From Henriciella barbarensis (lineage in GTDB: Bacteria > Pseudomonadota > Alphaproteobacteria > Caulobacterales > Hyphomonadaceae), in NCBI RefSeq assembly GCF_003576345.1, contig NZ_QWGB01000004.1, positions 124,001 to 188,000 on the forward strand: a stretch of 64,000 bases of DNA. The letters run 5' to 3'. A model generated the notes under the pieces. It searched no databases and was not told the DNA's origin. It was given only the letters and a program-made list of their open reading frames with translations. The translations under genes were made by a program, and so were the position numbers. The first letter of the stretch is position 1. Each line of letters begins with the position of its first letter. Shown here in pieces: positions 47,731-56,286 of the stretch.

Positions 47731-48241
47731 GCTCGCGCCCCTTTTCTTTCTTGTGCTGGTGACCGCCGCCTCTCTCTTCGCGACCGATGCGGCTGCAGAG
47801 GTGATAGATATGAAAGCGCCTGAGATTAGTGCCGGGTTCGACAGCCCAGTCGAGTTTCCTGAATGTTCTCTGTTCATGAACGATACCGACTCGGTCGAAC
47901 CATTTGGTGGGTCCGATCTCGTTTTCGTGTGTGATGACGAGAGAGGCTGGATAAAGCTTAATGATCAGGTCGTGGAGCTTGTAGAGATCACTCGCAAAGT
48001 CGAGGGCCATGATCAAACAAGACGCTTTTCGGATTTTGAAGGTCGATTCGAATTCGAGCTGGTCATGTCGACCGCCGGGCAAACCGATGCATTCATGGTG
48101 ATTGACGAAACGCAGGCCATGCCGCCGGAAAACAGACGCAATGCAAGGATTTGTTATGCGAGTTTGCGTACGATTGAACCGGTCAAAAGTGCCCGCATGA
48201 ATCTCGAAGGCATCCTTCTTTCGGGGGAGAGCGATGAATAA
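47726..48241 (+). CDS. Secreted hypothetical protein (orfA) between the glyQ tail copies
   Basis: A 171-residue protein with a signal peptide ([24 protein letters not shown]). Three Cys follow (PECSL, FVCDD, RICYAS). No family recognised. Its C-terminal [19 protein letters not shown] resembles YEGTMAIIEPTKTEKMGIKG of the next protein, so the two may be diverged paralogues. Its ATG overlaps the glyQ stop; it ends 8 bases into a 35-codon ORF. Base use looks slightly AT-richer than the neighbours. Confidence 0.75.
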   Translation: MRLAPLFFLVLVTAASLFATDAAAEVIDMKAPEISAGFDSPVEFPECSLFMNDTDSVEPFGGSDLVFVCDDERGWIKLNDQVVELVEITRKVEGHDQTRRFSDFEGRFEFELVMSTAGQTDAFMVIDETQAMPPENRRNARICYASLRTIEPVKSARMNLEGILLSGESDE

Positions 48242-48341
48242 TCTGCGCCCAACAATTTTTGCCTTCATCGCTCGCGTGCGCGATCTGGCGAGCGGGGCCG
48301 CAGAGCTCTGGGCGAAGCAGGAAGAGGAACGTGCGGCATGA
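48234..48341 (+). pseudogene. 35-codon ORF carrying a duplicated glyQ C-terminal fragment
   Basis: ATG at 48234 overlaps the orfA stop by 8 bases. After nine new residues (MNNLRPTIF), the frame continues as the last 26 residues of GlyQ ([20 protein letters not shown] and onward), differing only Arg to Ser, and stops in TGA overlapping the orfB start. The reading frame and stop are kept exactly. It could be a coupling leader peptide or a relic of duplication. Confidence 0.55.
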
Positions 48342-48342
48342 G
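48261..48342 (+). repeat. Direct repeat, copy 2 (glyQ tail duplicate)
   Basis: 82 bases, 79 identical to 47649-47730. Of the three changes, two are synonymous for the GlyQ frame and one changes Arg to Ser. The copies lie 612 bases apart and flank orfA. Confidence 0.95.
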
Positions 48343-48880
48343 CAAGTCCATGATCTTCGCCGCCGTCTGCCTGCTGGCCTCTGGGCCCGTCCTAGCTGCC
48401 TGTTCCGGCGATACGGCGAGCGATGAGACCGCGCCGAACGACTATCGCCAGAGCGTCGATGAACCGGCCCCGGATGCAGAAAGCGTTGCCGACAAGAACC
48501 CGCGCGCGCTTCAGATCGGCGCCATGCACGCCCCTGAAACCGACGCCTATTGCACGTTCACGCAGGCCGCCCACACCTTCACCTATGACGATCCGGCAAC
48601 CTGGCGCTTTGTCTTCCTGCGCGACCTAGACGGCACCCCGCCGCAGGCGAAGATCAAGATTAATGATGATGTGCTGACATTTGATCAGGCCGACCTCACC
48701 ACCAATGATGAGGGAATTGAGACCTGGCATTATCGCTCCAGCAATCGCGGCATCCTCGTTGAGCTGCGCCTGCGCGAGACAGGCGGTGGGCCAGAACACA
48801 CCAATTACGAAGGCACGATGGCGATCATCGAGCCAACGAAAACCGAAAAAATGGGTATCAAGGGCGATTGCGGCGTCTGA
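48338..48880 (+). CDS. Putative lipoprotein (orfB) before glyS
   Basis: A 180-residue protein with a lipoprotein signal (FAAVCLLASGPVLAAC, Cys ~22) and an acidic linker (DETAPNDYRQSVDEPAPDAES). The folded part has Cys in YCTFTQ and near the end (GDCGV). Its ATG overlaps the stop of the glyQ tail copy (ATGA). Weak similarity at the C-terminus to orfA. Function unknown; its setting inside a glycyl-tRNA synthetase locus suggests a long-standing neighbour, nothing more. Confidence 0.75.
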   Translation: MSKSMIFAAVCLLASGPVLAACSGDTASDETAPNDYRQSVDEPAPDAESVADKNPRALQIGAMHAPETDAYCTFTQAAHTFTYDDPATWRFVFLRDLDGTPPQAKIKINDDVLTFDQADLTTNDEGIETWHYRSSNRGILVELRLRETGGGPEHTNYEGTMAIIEPTKTEKMGIKGDCGV

Positions 48881-48927
48881 GACATCGCACCCCGCCACGC
48901 CTGACCCTCTGGATATGAAGACCGCTT

Positions 48928-51132
48928 ATGGCTGAACTCCTCCTTGAACTCTTTTCCGAAGAAATCCCGGCTCGCATGCAGGCGAAGGCTGAGGCCGACC
49001 TGCGCGACGCGCTGACCAAGGGTCTTGCCGAGGCTGGCGTCGAGTATGGCGATGTCGTCGCCCTGTCGGGGCCGCGGCGCCTGGCCGTGGCGATTTCCGG
49101 TCTGCCGGAAAAGTCGGCCGACGTGAGCGAAGAGAAAAAGGGCCCGAAGGTCGATGCGCCGGAAAAAGCGATCGAGGGGTTCCTGCGCGGGGCAGGTCTC
49201 ACCTCGATCGATCAGGCGCAAGTGCGGAGCGACCCGAAGAAAGGCGATTTTTATGTCGCCATACGCGAAATCCCGGGCCGTCCGCTGGAAGACATCATTG
49301 CAGGCCTCGTGCCAGATATCGTGCGCGGCTTTCACTGGCCAAAATCCATGCGCTGGGGACGCGGTGAGCTGCGCTGGGTGCGCCCGCTGCAGCGCATCCT
49401 GTGCGTCTTCGATGGCAAGACGGTCGAGTTCGAGATCGACGGCCTGAAATCCAGCAATGAAACCGAGGGTCACCGCGTCCATGGGCGCGGGCCGTTCAAG
49501 GTCTCTTCCTATGCCGAGTACAAAGAGACGCTGCAGGAGAATGGCTTTGTCGCCATCGCTCGCGAAGACCGCCGCCTCCTGATCGAGGATCAGGCGCACA
49601 TGGTCTGCGCGCAGGCCGGGCTGGAGCTGGTTGAGGATAAGGGTCTTCTTGAAGAGGTGACGGGGCTCGCCGAATGGCCGGTCGTCATTCTGGGTGAAAT
49701 GGACCCGGCCTTCCTGTCTTTGCCGCCGGAAGTCGTGCAGCTGTCGATGCGAACACACCAGAAGTATTTTGCCGTGCGCAACCCTGAGACAGGTGAGCTT
49801 GCGTCGAATTTCGTCGTCGTCGCGAACATCGAAGCCAGCGATGGCGGCAAGTCCATCGCAGAGGGCAATGCCCGCGTCCTCTCGGCGCGCCTAGATGATG
49901 CGCGCTTCTTCTGGGAGCAGGACAAGGCAACGCCGCTGGAGAAGATGGCCGAGAAGCTCGCGACCATCGACTTCAAGAAAGAGCTTGGCACGATTGCTGA
50001 CAAGGTGGAGCGCGTCGCCGCACTGGCGCGTGAGCTGGCGCCGAAGGTTGGGGCGAATTCTGATCTCGCTGAACGTGCCGCACGCCTTGCCAAGGCTGAT
50101 CTCGTCTCCGGCATGGTTGGTGAGTTCCCTGAACTGCAGGGCGTGATGGGCGCCTATTATGCGCTCGAACAAGGCCTGGGTAACGACGTCATCCCGGACG
50201 CGCAGCGATCCGGGACCCAGAGCAGCGAAGACACTGGGTCCCGGATAAGCTCTGGCGAGCTTTCCGGGATGACGAATTTGCAGGCAGGGCTCTCTGAGGC
50301 GGGGGTGCGCAAGATCGCAGATGCGATCGGGGACCACTACAAGCCGCAAGGTCCTTCTGATGCCGTGCCGACCGAGCCGGTCGCGATTGCTGTCGCGCTG
50401 GCCGACAAGCTCGACACGCTGGTCGGGTTTTGGGCGATCGATGAGAAACCGACAGGGTCGAAGGATCCGTTCGCGCTGCGCCGGGCGGCGCTGGGTGTGG
50501 TGCGGATCATTCTGGAGAATGAGGTTCGGCTTAAGATGCTCGATGAATTGGCCGTGCCAAGGACCATTTTCGTAACACGTCAGCATTTGCGTTTTGAAAC
50601 GAACCCGATTGATGACCTCCTCTCTTTCTTCGCTGACCGCCTTAAACAATACCTGCGCGACCAGGGCGCGCGACATGACCTTATCGATGCTGTCTTTGCC
50701 CTCGGCGAGGATGACCTCGTCCTGATCGTCAAACGCGTCGAGGCGCTGGCCGCTTTCCTTGAGACAGAGGACGGCGCGAATTTGCTCGCGGGCTACAAGC
50801 GCGCGGCGAACATCCTGAAGGCCGAAGAGAAGAAGGATGGCGCCGCCGTAGAGGGCAATGTCGATGCCTCCCTGTTCGCGCAGGATGAGGAGCGCGCGCT
50901 GCACACCGCGATCGAGACGGCCGTCTCGCGCGCAGATGCCGCGCTGGCGGCAGAAGACTTCGAGGCGGCGATGGCAGCGCTTGCGGAACTTCGCGGGCCG
51001 GTCGACGCGTTCTTCGACAGCGTGACGGTGAATGCCGACGACGAAAAGCTTCGCGCAAACCGTCTGCGCCTGCTCACATCGATTCGCGCTGCGCTGTTCC
51101 GTGTGGCTGATTTCTCGAAGATTGCGGGCTGA
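48928..51132 (+). CDS. glyS: Glycyl-tRNA synthetase beta subunit
   Basis: A 734-residue tRNA-binding subunit, about 45 residues longer than E. coli GlyS as I remember it. N-terminal AELLLELFSEEIPARMQ, KSMRWG and LSMRTHQKYFAV are typical; the C-terminal anticodon-binding part ends with RLRLLTSIRAALFRVADFSKI. Residues ~420-449 (NDVIPDAQRSG through SGELSGMTN) are encoded by an inserted palindromic element (see 50187-50274) and have no counterpart in the family. The frame stays open, so the gene is probably functional. Confidence 0.95.
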   Translation: MAELLLELFSEEIPARMQAKAEADLRDALTKGLAEAGVEYGDVVALSGPRRLAVAISGLPEKSADVSEEKKGPKVDAPEKAIEGFLRGAGLTSIDQAQVRSDPKKGDFYVAIREIPGRPLEDIIAGLVPDIVRGFHWPKSMRWGRGELRWVRPLQRILCVFDGKTVEFEIDGLKSSNETEGHRVHGRGPFKVSSYAEYKETLQENGFVAIAREDRRLLIEDQAHMVCAQAGLELVEDKGLLEEVTGLAEWPVVILGEMDPAFLSLPPEVVQLSMRTHQKYFAVRNPETGELASNFVVVANIEASDGGKSIAEGNARVLSARLDDARFFWEQDKATPLEKMAEKLATIDFKKELGTIADKVERVAALARELAPKVGANSDLAERAARLAKADLVSGMVGEFPELQGVMGAYYALEQGLGNDVIPDAQRSGTQSSEDTGSRISSGELSGMTNLQAGLSEAGVRKIADAIGDHYKPQGPSDAVPTEPVAIAVALADKLDTLVGFWAIDEKPTGSKDPFALRRAALGVVRIILENEVRLKMLDELAVPRTIFVTRQHLRFETNPIDDLLSFFADRLKQYLRDQGARHDLIDAVFALGEDDLVLIVKRVEALAAFLETEDGANLLAGYKRAANILKAEEKKDGAAVEGNVDASLFAQDEERALHTAIETAVSRADAALAAEDFEAAMAALAELRGPVDAFFDSVTVNADDEKLRANRLRLLTSIRAALFRVADFSKIAG
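50187..50274 (+). repeat. In-frame palindromic repeat element inside glyS
   Basis: An 88-base element with a nested palindrome. The outer stem is 12 bp (CGTCATCCCGGA at 50187-50198 with TCCGGGATGACG at 50263-50274). The inner stem is 13 bp (ATCCGGGACCCAG at 50208-50220 with CTGGGTCCCGGAT at 50234-50246). A third small stem, AAGCT/AGCTT, lies at 50247-50262. It is translated as part of GlyS. The arrangement resembles alphaproteobacterial palindromic repeats. Confidence 0.85.
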
Positions 51133-51162
51133 TCCACAGAGGCAGAAGGTCGCAAGGGTGCC

Positions 51163-51555
51163 ATGATCGTCATCGTCTTCATTGTCGGCGTGATCGTCTT
51201 TGTCGGCTATTGCCTAATCAATATGCCTTCCCGGCAGGCACGCGCGATATTCGATGCACAGGGGTGCGGCCCCGACGTCATTTCTGACAGTGACCGCGCC
51301 TATGTGGCTGATCTTTACGACCGTTTCGGCACAAGAGACTTCAAGTTGAAAGAAATCCGGGAAAAAAGGCTTAATCCGGACATTGCGGAACGCTTCGGCG
51401 TGACTCCTGCAAGGCTTGACGATACGCAGGCGCTTGGCGTGAGACTACCGCAGTTAAATTTACTGGTTTCCTTTGAACCGGGGCGATATCGCCTTACAGA
51501 GGATGCCGCACGACTGGCCACTGGCCAGACAGGCAGGACAGAGACTGGAGAATGA
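51163..51555 (+). CDS. Small membrane-anchored hypothetical protein
   Basis: A 130-residue protein. One N-terminal membrane helix (MIVIVFIVGVIVFVGYCLI) is followed by a soluble part with AYVADLYDRFGTRDFKLKEI and VTPARLDDTQALGVRL. No family recognised. Its stop overlaps the ppdK ATG (ATGA, 51552-51555), so it belongs to the same transcript as ppdK and perhaps glyS, whose stop is 30 bases upstream. Confidence 0.7.
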   Translation: MIVIVFIVGVIVFVGYCLINMPSRQARAIFDAQGCGPDVISDSDRAYVADLYDRFGTRDFKLKEIREKRLNPDIAERFGVTPARLDDTQALGVRLPQLNLLVSFEPGRYRLTEDAARLATGQTGRTETGE

Positions 51556-54245
51556 AAGTCATGGGTGACACCGCTCAGCAAATGTCGAAGGAACAATGGG
51601 TCTATTCCTTCGGCGGGGGATCGGCAGACGGCAATACCTCGATGAAGAACCTGCTGGGTGGCAAGGGTGCGAACCTTGCCGAAATGGCCCGGCTCGGACT
51701 GCCGGTACCGCCGGGCTTTACGATCACCACCGCTGTCTGCACCGCCTATTACGACAATGGCGAAACCTATCCGGGTGGCCTCGACGCGGAAGTCGACGCG
51801 GCGCTGAAGGCGATTGAAGCCGAAACCGGCAAGACGTTCGGCGACGCTGACAATCCGCTTCTGGTGTCCGTGCGCTCTGGCGCGCGCGCATCCATGCCCG
51901 GCATGATGGACACGGTCCTCAACCTTGGCCTCTCTGAAGTCACCGTTGAGGGTCTCGCCAAGAAGGCAGGCGAGCGGTTTGCCTATGACAGCTATCGCCG
52001 CTTCATCCAGATGTATTCCAACGTCGTCCTCGGCGTGAAGCATGACGTCTTCGAGCACCTCCTCGACGACTATAAGGAGCGTCAGGACTATCAGCTCGAC
52101 ACAGAGATGACGGCTGACGACTGGAAGGAAATCATCGTCCAGTACAAGGCGGCGGTGAAGAAGCAGCTCGGCAAGCCATTCCCGGACGATCCGCGCGAAC
52201 AGCTCTGGGGCGCGATCACGGCTGTATTCGGCTCCTGGATGAATGACCGCGCGATCCTGTATCGCAAGCTCAACGACATCCCGGCCGAATGGGGCACGGC
52301 GGTGAACGTGCAGTCCATGGTGTTCGGCAATATGGGCGACACCTCGGCCACCGGCGTTGCGTTCACCCGCGACCCGTCCACGGGCGAGAAGACCTTTTAT
52401 GGCGAATTCCTGATCAATGCGCAGGGCGAGGACGTCGTTGCCGGCATCCGGACGCCTGCGCCGATCTCCCGCTCGCGCGCCGATGCGCTCGGCTCTGACG
52501 AGGCCCCGCTCGAAGAGGCGATGCCGAAAGTCTATGAAGAGCTAGTGGAGGTCGCCGATACGCTGGAAAGCCACTACCGCGACATGCAGGACATTGAGTT
52601 CACGGTCGAAGACAACAAGCTTTACATGCTGCAGACCCGTAGCGGGAAACGCACGGCGGCTGCAGCGCTCAAGATCGCTGTCGACATGGCTGAAGAAGGC
52701 CTCATCAATGAGGAAGAGGCGGTCCTGCGCCTGATGCCGGGCCAGCTCGACCAGCTGCTTCACCCGACGATTGCACCGGACGCCAAGCGCGATGTCATCG
52801 TGAAAGGCCTGCCTGCCAGCCCTGGCGCGGCTGTCGGCAAGGTCGTCTTCGATTCCGATGAGGCTGCAGAGCTCGCCGAGAAGGGCGAAGACGTCATCCT
52901 GATGCGCGTCGAAACCAGCCCTGAAGATATTCACGGCATGCACGCCGCGCGCGCCATCGTAACCTCTCGCGGTGGCATGACCTCGCACGCGGCCGTCGTG
53001 GCCCGCGGCATGGGCCGCCCATGTGTCTGCGGCGCAGGCACGCTGCAGATCGACCCGGCCAAGGGTCTGTTCCGCGCTGGCGGGCGTGAGTTCAAGAAGG
53101 GCGACGTCGTCACCATCGACGGCGCTGAGGGCGAAGTGCTCGTCGGCGCGATCGACATGGTCCAGCCTGACCTTTCCGGTGATTTCGGCAAGCTGATGGA
53201 ATGGGCAGACCGTGCGCGCCGCCTGAAAGTGCGCACCAATGCCGAGACGCCAGCCGACGTTGAGACGGCCAAGAATTTTGGGGCCGAAGGCATCGGCCTC
53301 TGCCGTACGGAGCATATGTTCTTTGATGCAGAGCGTATCCCTGTCGTGCGCTCCATGATCCTGGCGGAAGGCAAGAAGGGCCGTGAAGCCGCCCTTTCCA
53401 AGCTGCTGCCTATGCAGCGCGGCGACTTCGCAGAAATCTTTCGCATCATGGAAGACCGCCCGTGTACGATTCGCTTGCTTGACCCGCCGCTGCACGAATT
53501 CCTGCCGCACTCGGAAGACGAGATGGCGGAAGTCGCCAAGTCCGCCGGTGTCAGCGTCGATACTTTGAAGAGTCAGGCGAACGAACTGCACGAAAGCAAT
53601 CCGATGCTCGGCCACCGTGGCTGCCGTCTGGGTATCACCTATCCTGAAATCTATGAGATGCAGGCCCGCGCGATTTTCGAAGCGGCTGTCCAGGTCGCCA
53701 AGGAAACGGGCTACAAGCCGGTGCCTGAAGTCATGATCCCGCTGGTCGCGACACAGAAGGAGCTCGATATCCTGAAGGCCAAGGTCGATGCTACGGCAAA
53801 GGCTGTCTTCAGCGAGACGGGGACCGAGCTAGAGTATCTGGTCGGCACAATGATTGAACTGCCGCGCGCCTGTCTGCAGGCGGGCAAGATCGCAGAATCA
53901 GCGGCCTTCTTCTCATTCGGGACAAATGACCTGACGCAGACGACGCTGGGCATTTCCCGCGATGACGCGGCCCGCTTCCTCAAGGCTTATGAAGAGCAGG
54001 GCATTTACGAAAAAGACCCGTTCGTGACGCTGGACCAGACCGGCGTAGGCGAGCTTGTCCAGATGGCCGCTGAGCGCGGTCGCAAAACACGGCCTGATAT
54101 CAAGCTTGGTATCTGCGGTGAGCATGGCGGCGACCCGGCGTCTGTCATGTTCTGTGACAGCCTTGGTCTCGACTATGTATCATGCTCGCCGTACCGCGTG
54201 CCAATTGCCCGGCTGGCCGCTGCGCATGCGGCACTGAACAAATAG
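51552..54245 (+). CDS. ppdK: Pyruvate, phosphate dikinase
   Basis: An 897-residue enzyme that interconverts pyruvate + ATP + Pi and PEP + AMP + PPi. The N-terminal nucleotide-binding domain starts with FGGGSADGN and GGKGANLAEMARLGLPVPPGF; the phosphohistidine is His479 in GGMTSHAAVVARG; the PEP/pyruvate domain has GLCRTEHMFF and the C-terminal GICGEHGGDPASV. ATG at 51552 overlaps the preceding stop; ATG 51561 (MGDTAQQ) is an alternative. Probably gluconeogenic or anaplerotic here. Confidence 0.96.
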   Translation: MKVMGDTAQQMSKEQWVYSFGGGSADGNTSMKNLLGGKGANLAEMARLGLPVPPGFTITTAVCTAYYDNGETYPGGLDAEVDAALKAIEAETGKTFGDADNPLLVSVRSGARASMPGMMDTVLNLGLSEVTVEGLAKKAGERFAYDSYRRFIQMYSNVVLGVKHDVFEHLLDDYKERQDYQLDTEMTADDWKEIIVQYKAAVKKQLGKPFPDDPREQLWGAITAVFGSWMNDRAILYRKLNDIPAEWGTAVNVQSMVFGNMGDTSATGVAFTRDPSTGEKTFYGEFLINAQGEDVVAGIRTPAPISRSRADALGSDEAPLEEAMPKVYEELVEVADTLESHYRDMQDIEFTVEDNKLYMLQTRSGKRTAAAALKIAVDMAEEGLINEEEAVLRLMPGQLDQLLHPTIAPDAKRDVIVKGLPASPGAAVGKVVFDSDEAAELAEKGEDVILMRVETSPEDIHGMHAARAIVTSRGGMTSHAAVVARGMGRPCVCGAGTLQIDPAKGLFRAGGREFKKGDVVTIDGAEGEVLVGAIDMVQPDLSGDFGKLMEWADRARRLKVRTNAETPADVETAKNFGAEGIGLCRTEHMFFDAERIPVVRSMILAEGKKGREAALSKLLPMQRGDFAEIFRIMEDRPCTIRLLDPPLHEFLPHSEDEMAEVAKSAGVSVDTLKSQANELHESNPMLGHRGCRLGITYPEIYEMQARAIFEAAVQVAKETGYKPVPEVMIPLVATQKELDILKAKVDATAKAVFSETGTELEYLVGTMIELPRACLQAGKIAESAAFFSFGTNDLTQTTLGISRDDAARFLKAYEEQGIYEKDPFVTLDQTGVGELVQMAAERGRKTRPDIKLGICGEHGGDPASVMFCDSLGLDYVSCSPYRVPIARLAAAHAALNK

Positions 54246-54612
54246 GACCTGCCTGAATCGAATCAAAAATCCGGTAGGTGAGCGCTAAACGCTGAGCCGG
54301 GGGAACTGTGTTTTCCCGGCAACATGCCTTTTTTCGCAGTTTGCACACGATCCGGGCAGTTCGCTTTCGAAGGCGCTGAAAACCCTGAAGATTTAGGCAG
54401 GGGTTTGACGGCGTCGTTACGCCGCCAGGCTACTCAGGTTCCGTTCATAACAGAAATGTAAGTCTTTACCGCGACGATATCGTTGATATAGCCGCCCGTC
54501 GTCCAATATCGGATCTGGAAGAGATACCGGCCTCAGGCAGCAGGTATGGGCCAAATTCGGCCTGAATTCTGCGTTCATAGAAGACTGAGCCGCGTTTAAG
54601 AGGGGGACAGAA
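54246..54612. other. 367-base gap between ppdK and the hydrolase gene
   Basis: No gene is seen. It holds two abutting GANTC sites (54255-54259 and 54260-54264) right after ppdK and a hairpin at 54296-54320 (GCCGGG/CCCGGC with weaker A/T pairs inside) whose T-run begins 7 bases later. These are candidates only. The promoter of the hydrolase gene must lie in the right half; I see no convincing -35/-10 pair. Confidence 0.5.
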
Positions 54613-55608
54613 ATGTCACTCAGGACCAGACAGCAGAGTTCGCAATTCATTGCGAACACTTCGTTTCGCGCGCGTGCACGCCGCTGGTGGCTTGCAAAAA
54701 GCGATGCCGAGCAACGCTCCGTAGTATCTCGCGCGGCGATGGTGTGTGCCTGTGCATTCGGCCTGACCTTTGCGCTGCCTACGATATCCTCTGCCAATAC
54801 GCAGAAAGAAGCCGAAGCTGATTTTCGTGAGCAGACGCTGCGCTTTGCTCAGGCAAAGGATGCAGGCGATGCGGTTCGCGCCGACCCTGCCGCGCCGGCT
54901 GTCATGCAGCATGAATGGCTGCGCAATGTCGAATACTCACTTGAGCGCGACCCTGACTCCGCGACGAACCGCTATGGCGCGCTGGAGAGAGACGCCGCCG
55001 TACTGGCCGGAATGAAGAGCTTTGAGCCGGCACACCTCAAGCGCGCAGAAGAAATGAGCGCGCAGATGAAGTGTCTCGCAGAGGCCGTCTATTATGAAGC
55101 CCGCTCGGAATCGACCCAGGGCCAGATCGCTGTCGCTGAAGTCATCATGAACCGCGTTCGCGATCACCGTTATCCTAACTCGGCTTGCGGTGTCGTCTAT
55201 CAGGGCGCGACGCGGACAACGGGCTGCCAGTTCACCTTTACCTGTGACGGCGCCATGGCGCGCACCCCGCGTGGCTCGCGTTGGGAAGCCGCAAGGTCCA
55301 TTGCGGCTCACGTCTACCTCGACCTTGATGAGCCACGCACGGGCGGCGCGACGCACTATCACGCGACCTATGTGAACCCGGTCTGGAATTCCGGCCTGAT
55401 CCGCACTTCGCGTATCGGCACGCACATCTTCTACCGCTTTCCGCGCGGTTCAGAATGGGCGAGCGCAAAAGCGGCAGAGCGTGCACGCCTTGCCATGGCT
55501 CGTTCCGAAGAGGGCGGCGCTGACGCGACCATCATGACGATCGACACGTCGACAACGACGCAGGACCTAAACGCGCAGTCGCTGAACGTCCTCAGCCCGG
55601 CTCCATAA
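54613..55608 (+). CDS. SleB-type cell wall hydrolase
   Basis: A 331-residue protein. After a basic N-terminus a hydrophobic segment (VSRAAMVCACAFGLTFALPTISSA, residues ~38-62) looks like a signal or membrane anchor. The C-terminal ~160 residues match the Hydrolase_2 (SleB-like) domain: CLAEAVYYEARSESTQGQIAVAEVIMNRV, the CQFTFTCDG strand, and GATHYHATYVNPVW, with the first Glu likely catalytic. It probably cleaves peptidoglycan. GGGGGACAG upstream may be its ribosome site. Confidence 0.88.
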   Translation: MSLRTRQQSSQFIANTSFRARARRWWLAKSDAEQRSVVSRAAMVCACAFGLTFALPTISSANTQKEAEADFREQTLRFAQAKDAGDAVRADPAAPAVMQHEWLRNVEYSLERDPDSATNRYGALERDAAVLAGMKSFEPAHLKRAEEMSAQMKCLAEAVYYEARSESTQGQIAVAEVIMNRVRDHRYPNSACGVVYQGATRTTGCQFTFTCDGAMARTPRGSRWEAARSIAAHVYLDLDEPRTGGATHYHATYVNPVWNSGLIRTSRIGTHIFYRFPRGSEWASAKAAERARLAMARSEEGGADATIMTIDTSTTTQDLNAQSLNVLSPAP

Positions 55609-55617
55609 AGGACCCAT

Positions 55618-56277
55618 ATGTCCGCGACCCAGCTTTTCGAAGCCGTAGACACCTATATCAACAGCCTGTTTGCCGCGGATGATGAAATTCTGTCGCGCGC
55701 TGTCGAGCGTGCGCAGAAAGCTGGTCTGCCGGAGATTCAGGTTTCATCAGGGCAGGGCAAGCTGATCTATCTGCTCGCCAAGATGATTGGGGCGAAGCGA
55801 ATTCTGGAGATCGGTACGCTGGGCGGCTATTCGACCGTCTGGCTTGGCCGCGCCTTGCCAAAGGATGGCGAACTGATCTCGGTCGAGCTTGATGCCACCC
55901 ATGTCGCCGTCGCGCGAGAGACGGTGAAGGATGCAGGTATTGCAGACAAGGTTGAGATCGTCGAAGGACGCGGCCTTGATGAGATGCGCGCGCTGGAGCC
56001 GAGCTTCGATCTTGTCTTTCTCGATGCCAACAAGGACGGCTATCCCGCCTATCTCAAGCAGGCCAAGCGCCTGCTGCGGAAAGGCGGCCTGATCGTCGCC
56101 GATAATGTCGTGCGCGAAGGCGCTGTCCTTGAGCCGTCACAGGTCGACCCCAATGCGATCGGCGCAGCGGCTTTCAACCAGGCGCTCGCCAGTGACAATG
56201 ACCTTGAGGCGATTGTCCTTCAGCAGGTCGGCATCAAGGGCCATGACGGCCTGGCCATTGCCCGCGTCAAGGACTAG
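55618..56277 (+). CDS. Class I SAM-dependent O-methyltransferase
   Basis: A 219-residue methyltransferase of the catechol/caffeoyl-CoA O-methyltransferase family. SAM motif ILEIGTLGGYSTVWLGRAL, metal-binding DLVFLDANKDGYPAYL and IVADNVVREG fit the family. The substrate is unknown. It begins 9 bases after the hydrolase stop with AAAGGA 5 bases before its ATG, so the two are co-transcribed. Confidence 0.93.
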   Translation: MSATQLFEAVDTYINSLFAADDEILSRAVERAQKAGLPEIQVSSGQGKLIYLLAKMIGAKRILEIGTLGGYSTVWLGRALPKDGELISVELDATHVAVARETVKDAGIADKVEIVEGRGLDEMRALEPSFDLVFLDANKDGYPAYLKQAKRLLRKGGLIVADNVVREGAVLEPSQVDPNAIGAAAFNQALASDNDLEAIVLQQVGIKGHDGLAIARVKD

Positions 56278-56286
56278 GCCGCGGAC

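Noticed and set aside
50187-50274. Frameshift or assembly error in glyS
   Set aside because: The reading frame stays open with family sequence on both sides; the extra bases form a clean palindrome, so an insertion element explains it better.
54296-54320. Terminator after ppdK
   Set aside because: The stem is only 6 strong pairs and the T-run starts 7 bases later; kept only as a remark in the gap entry.
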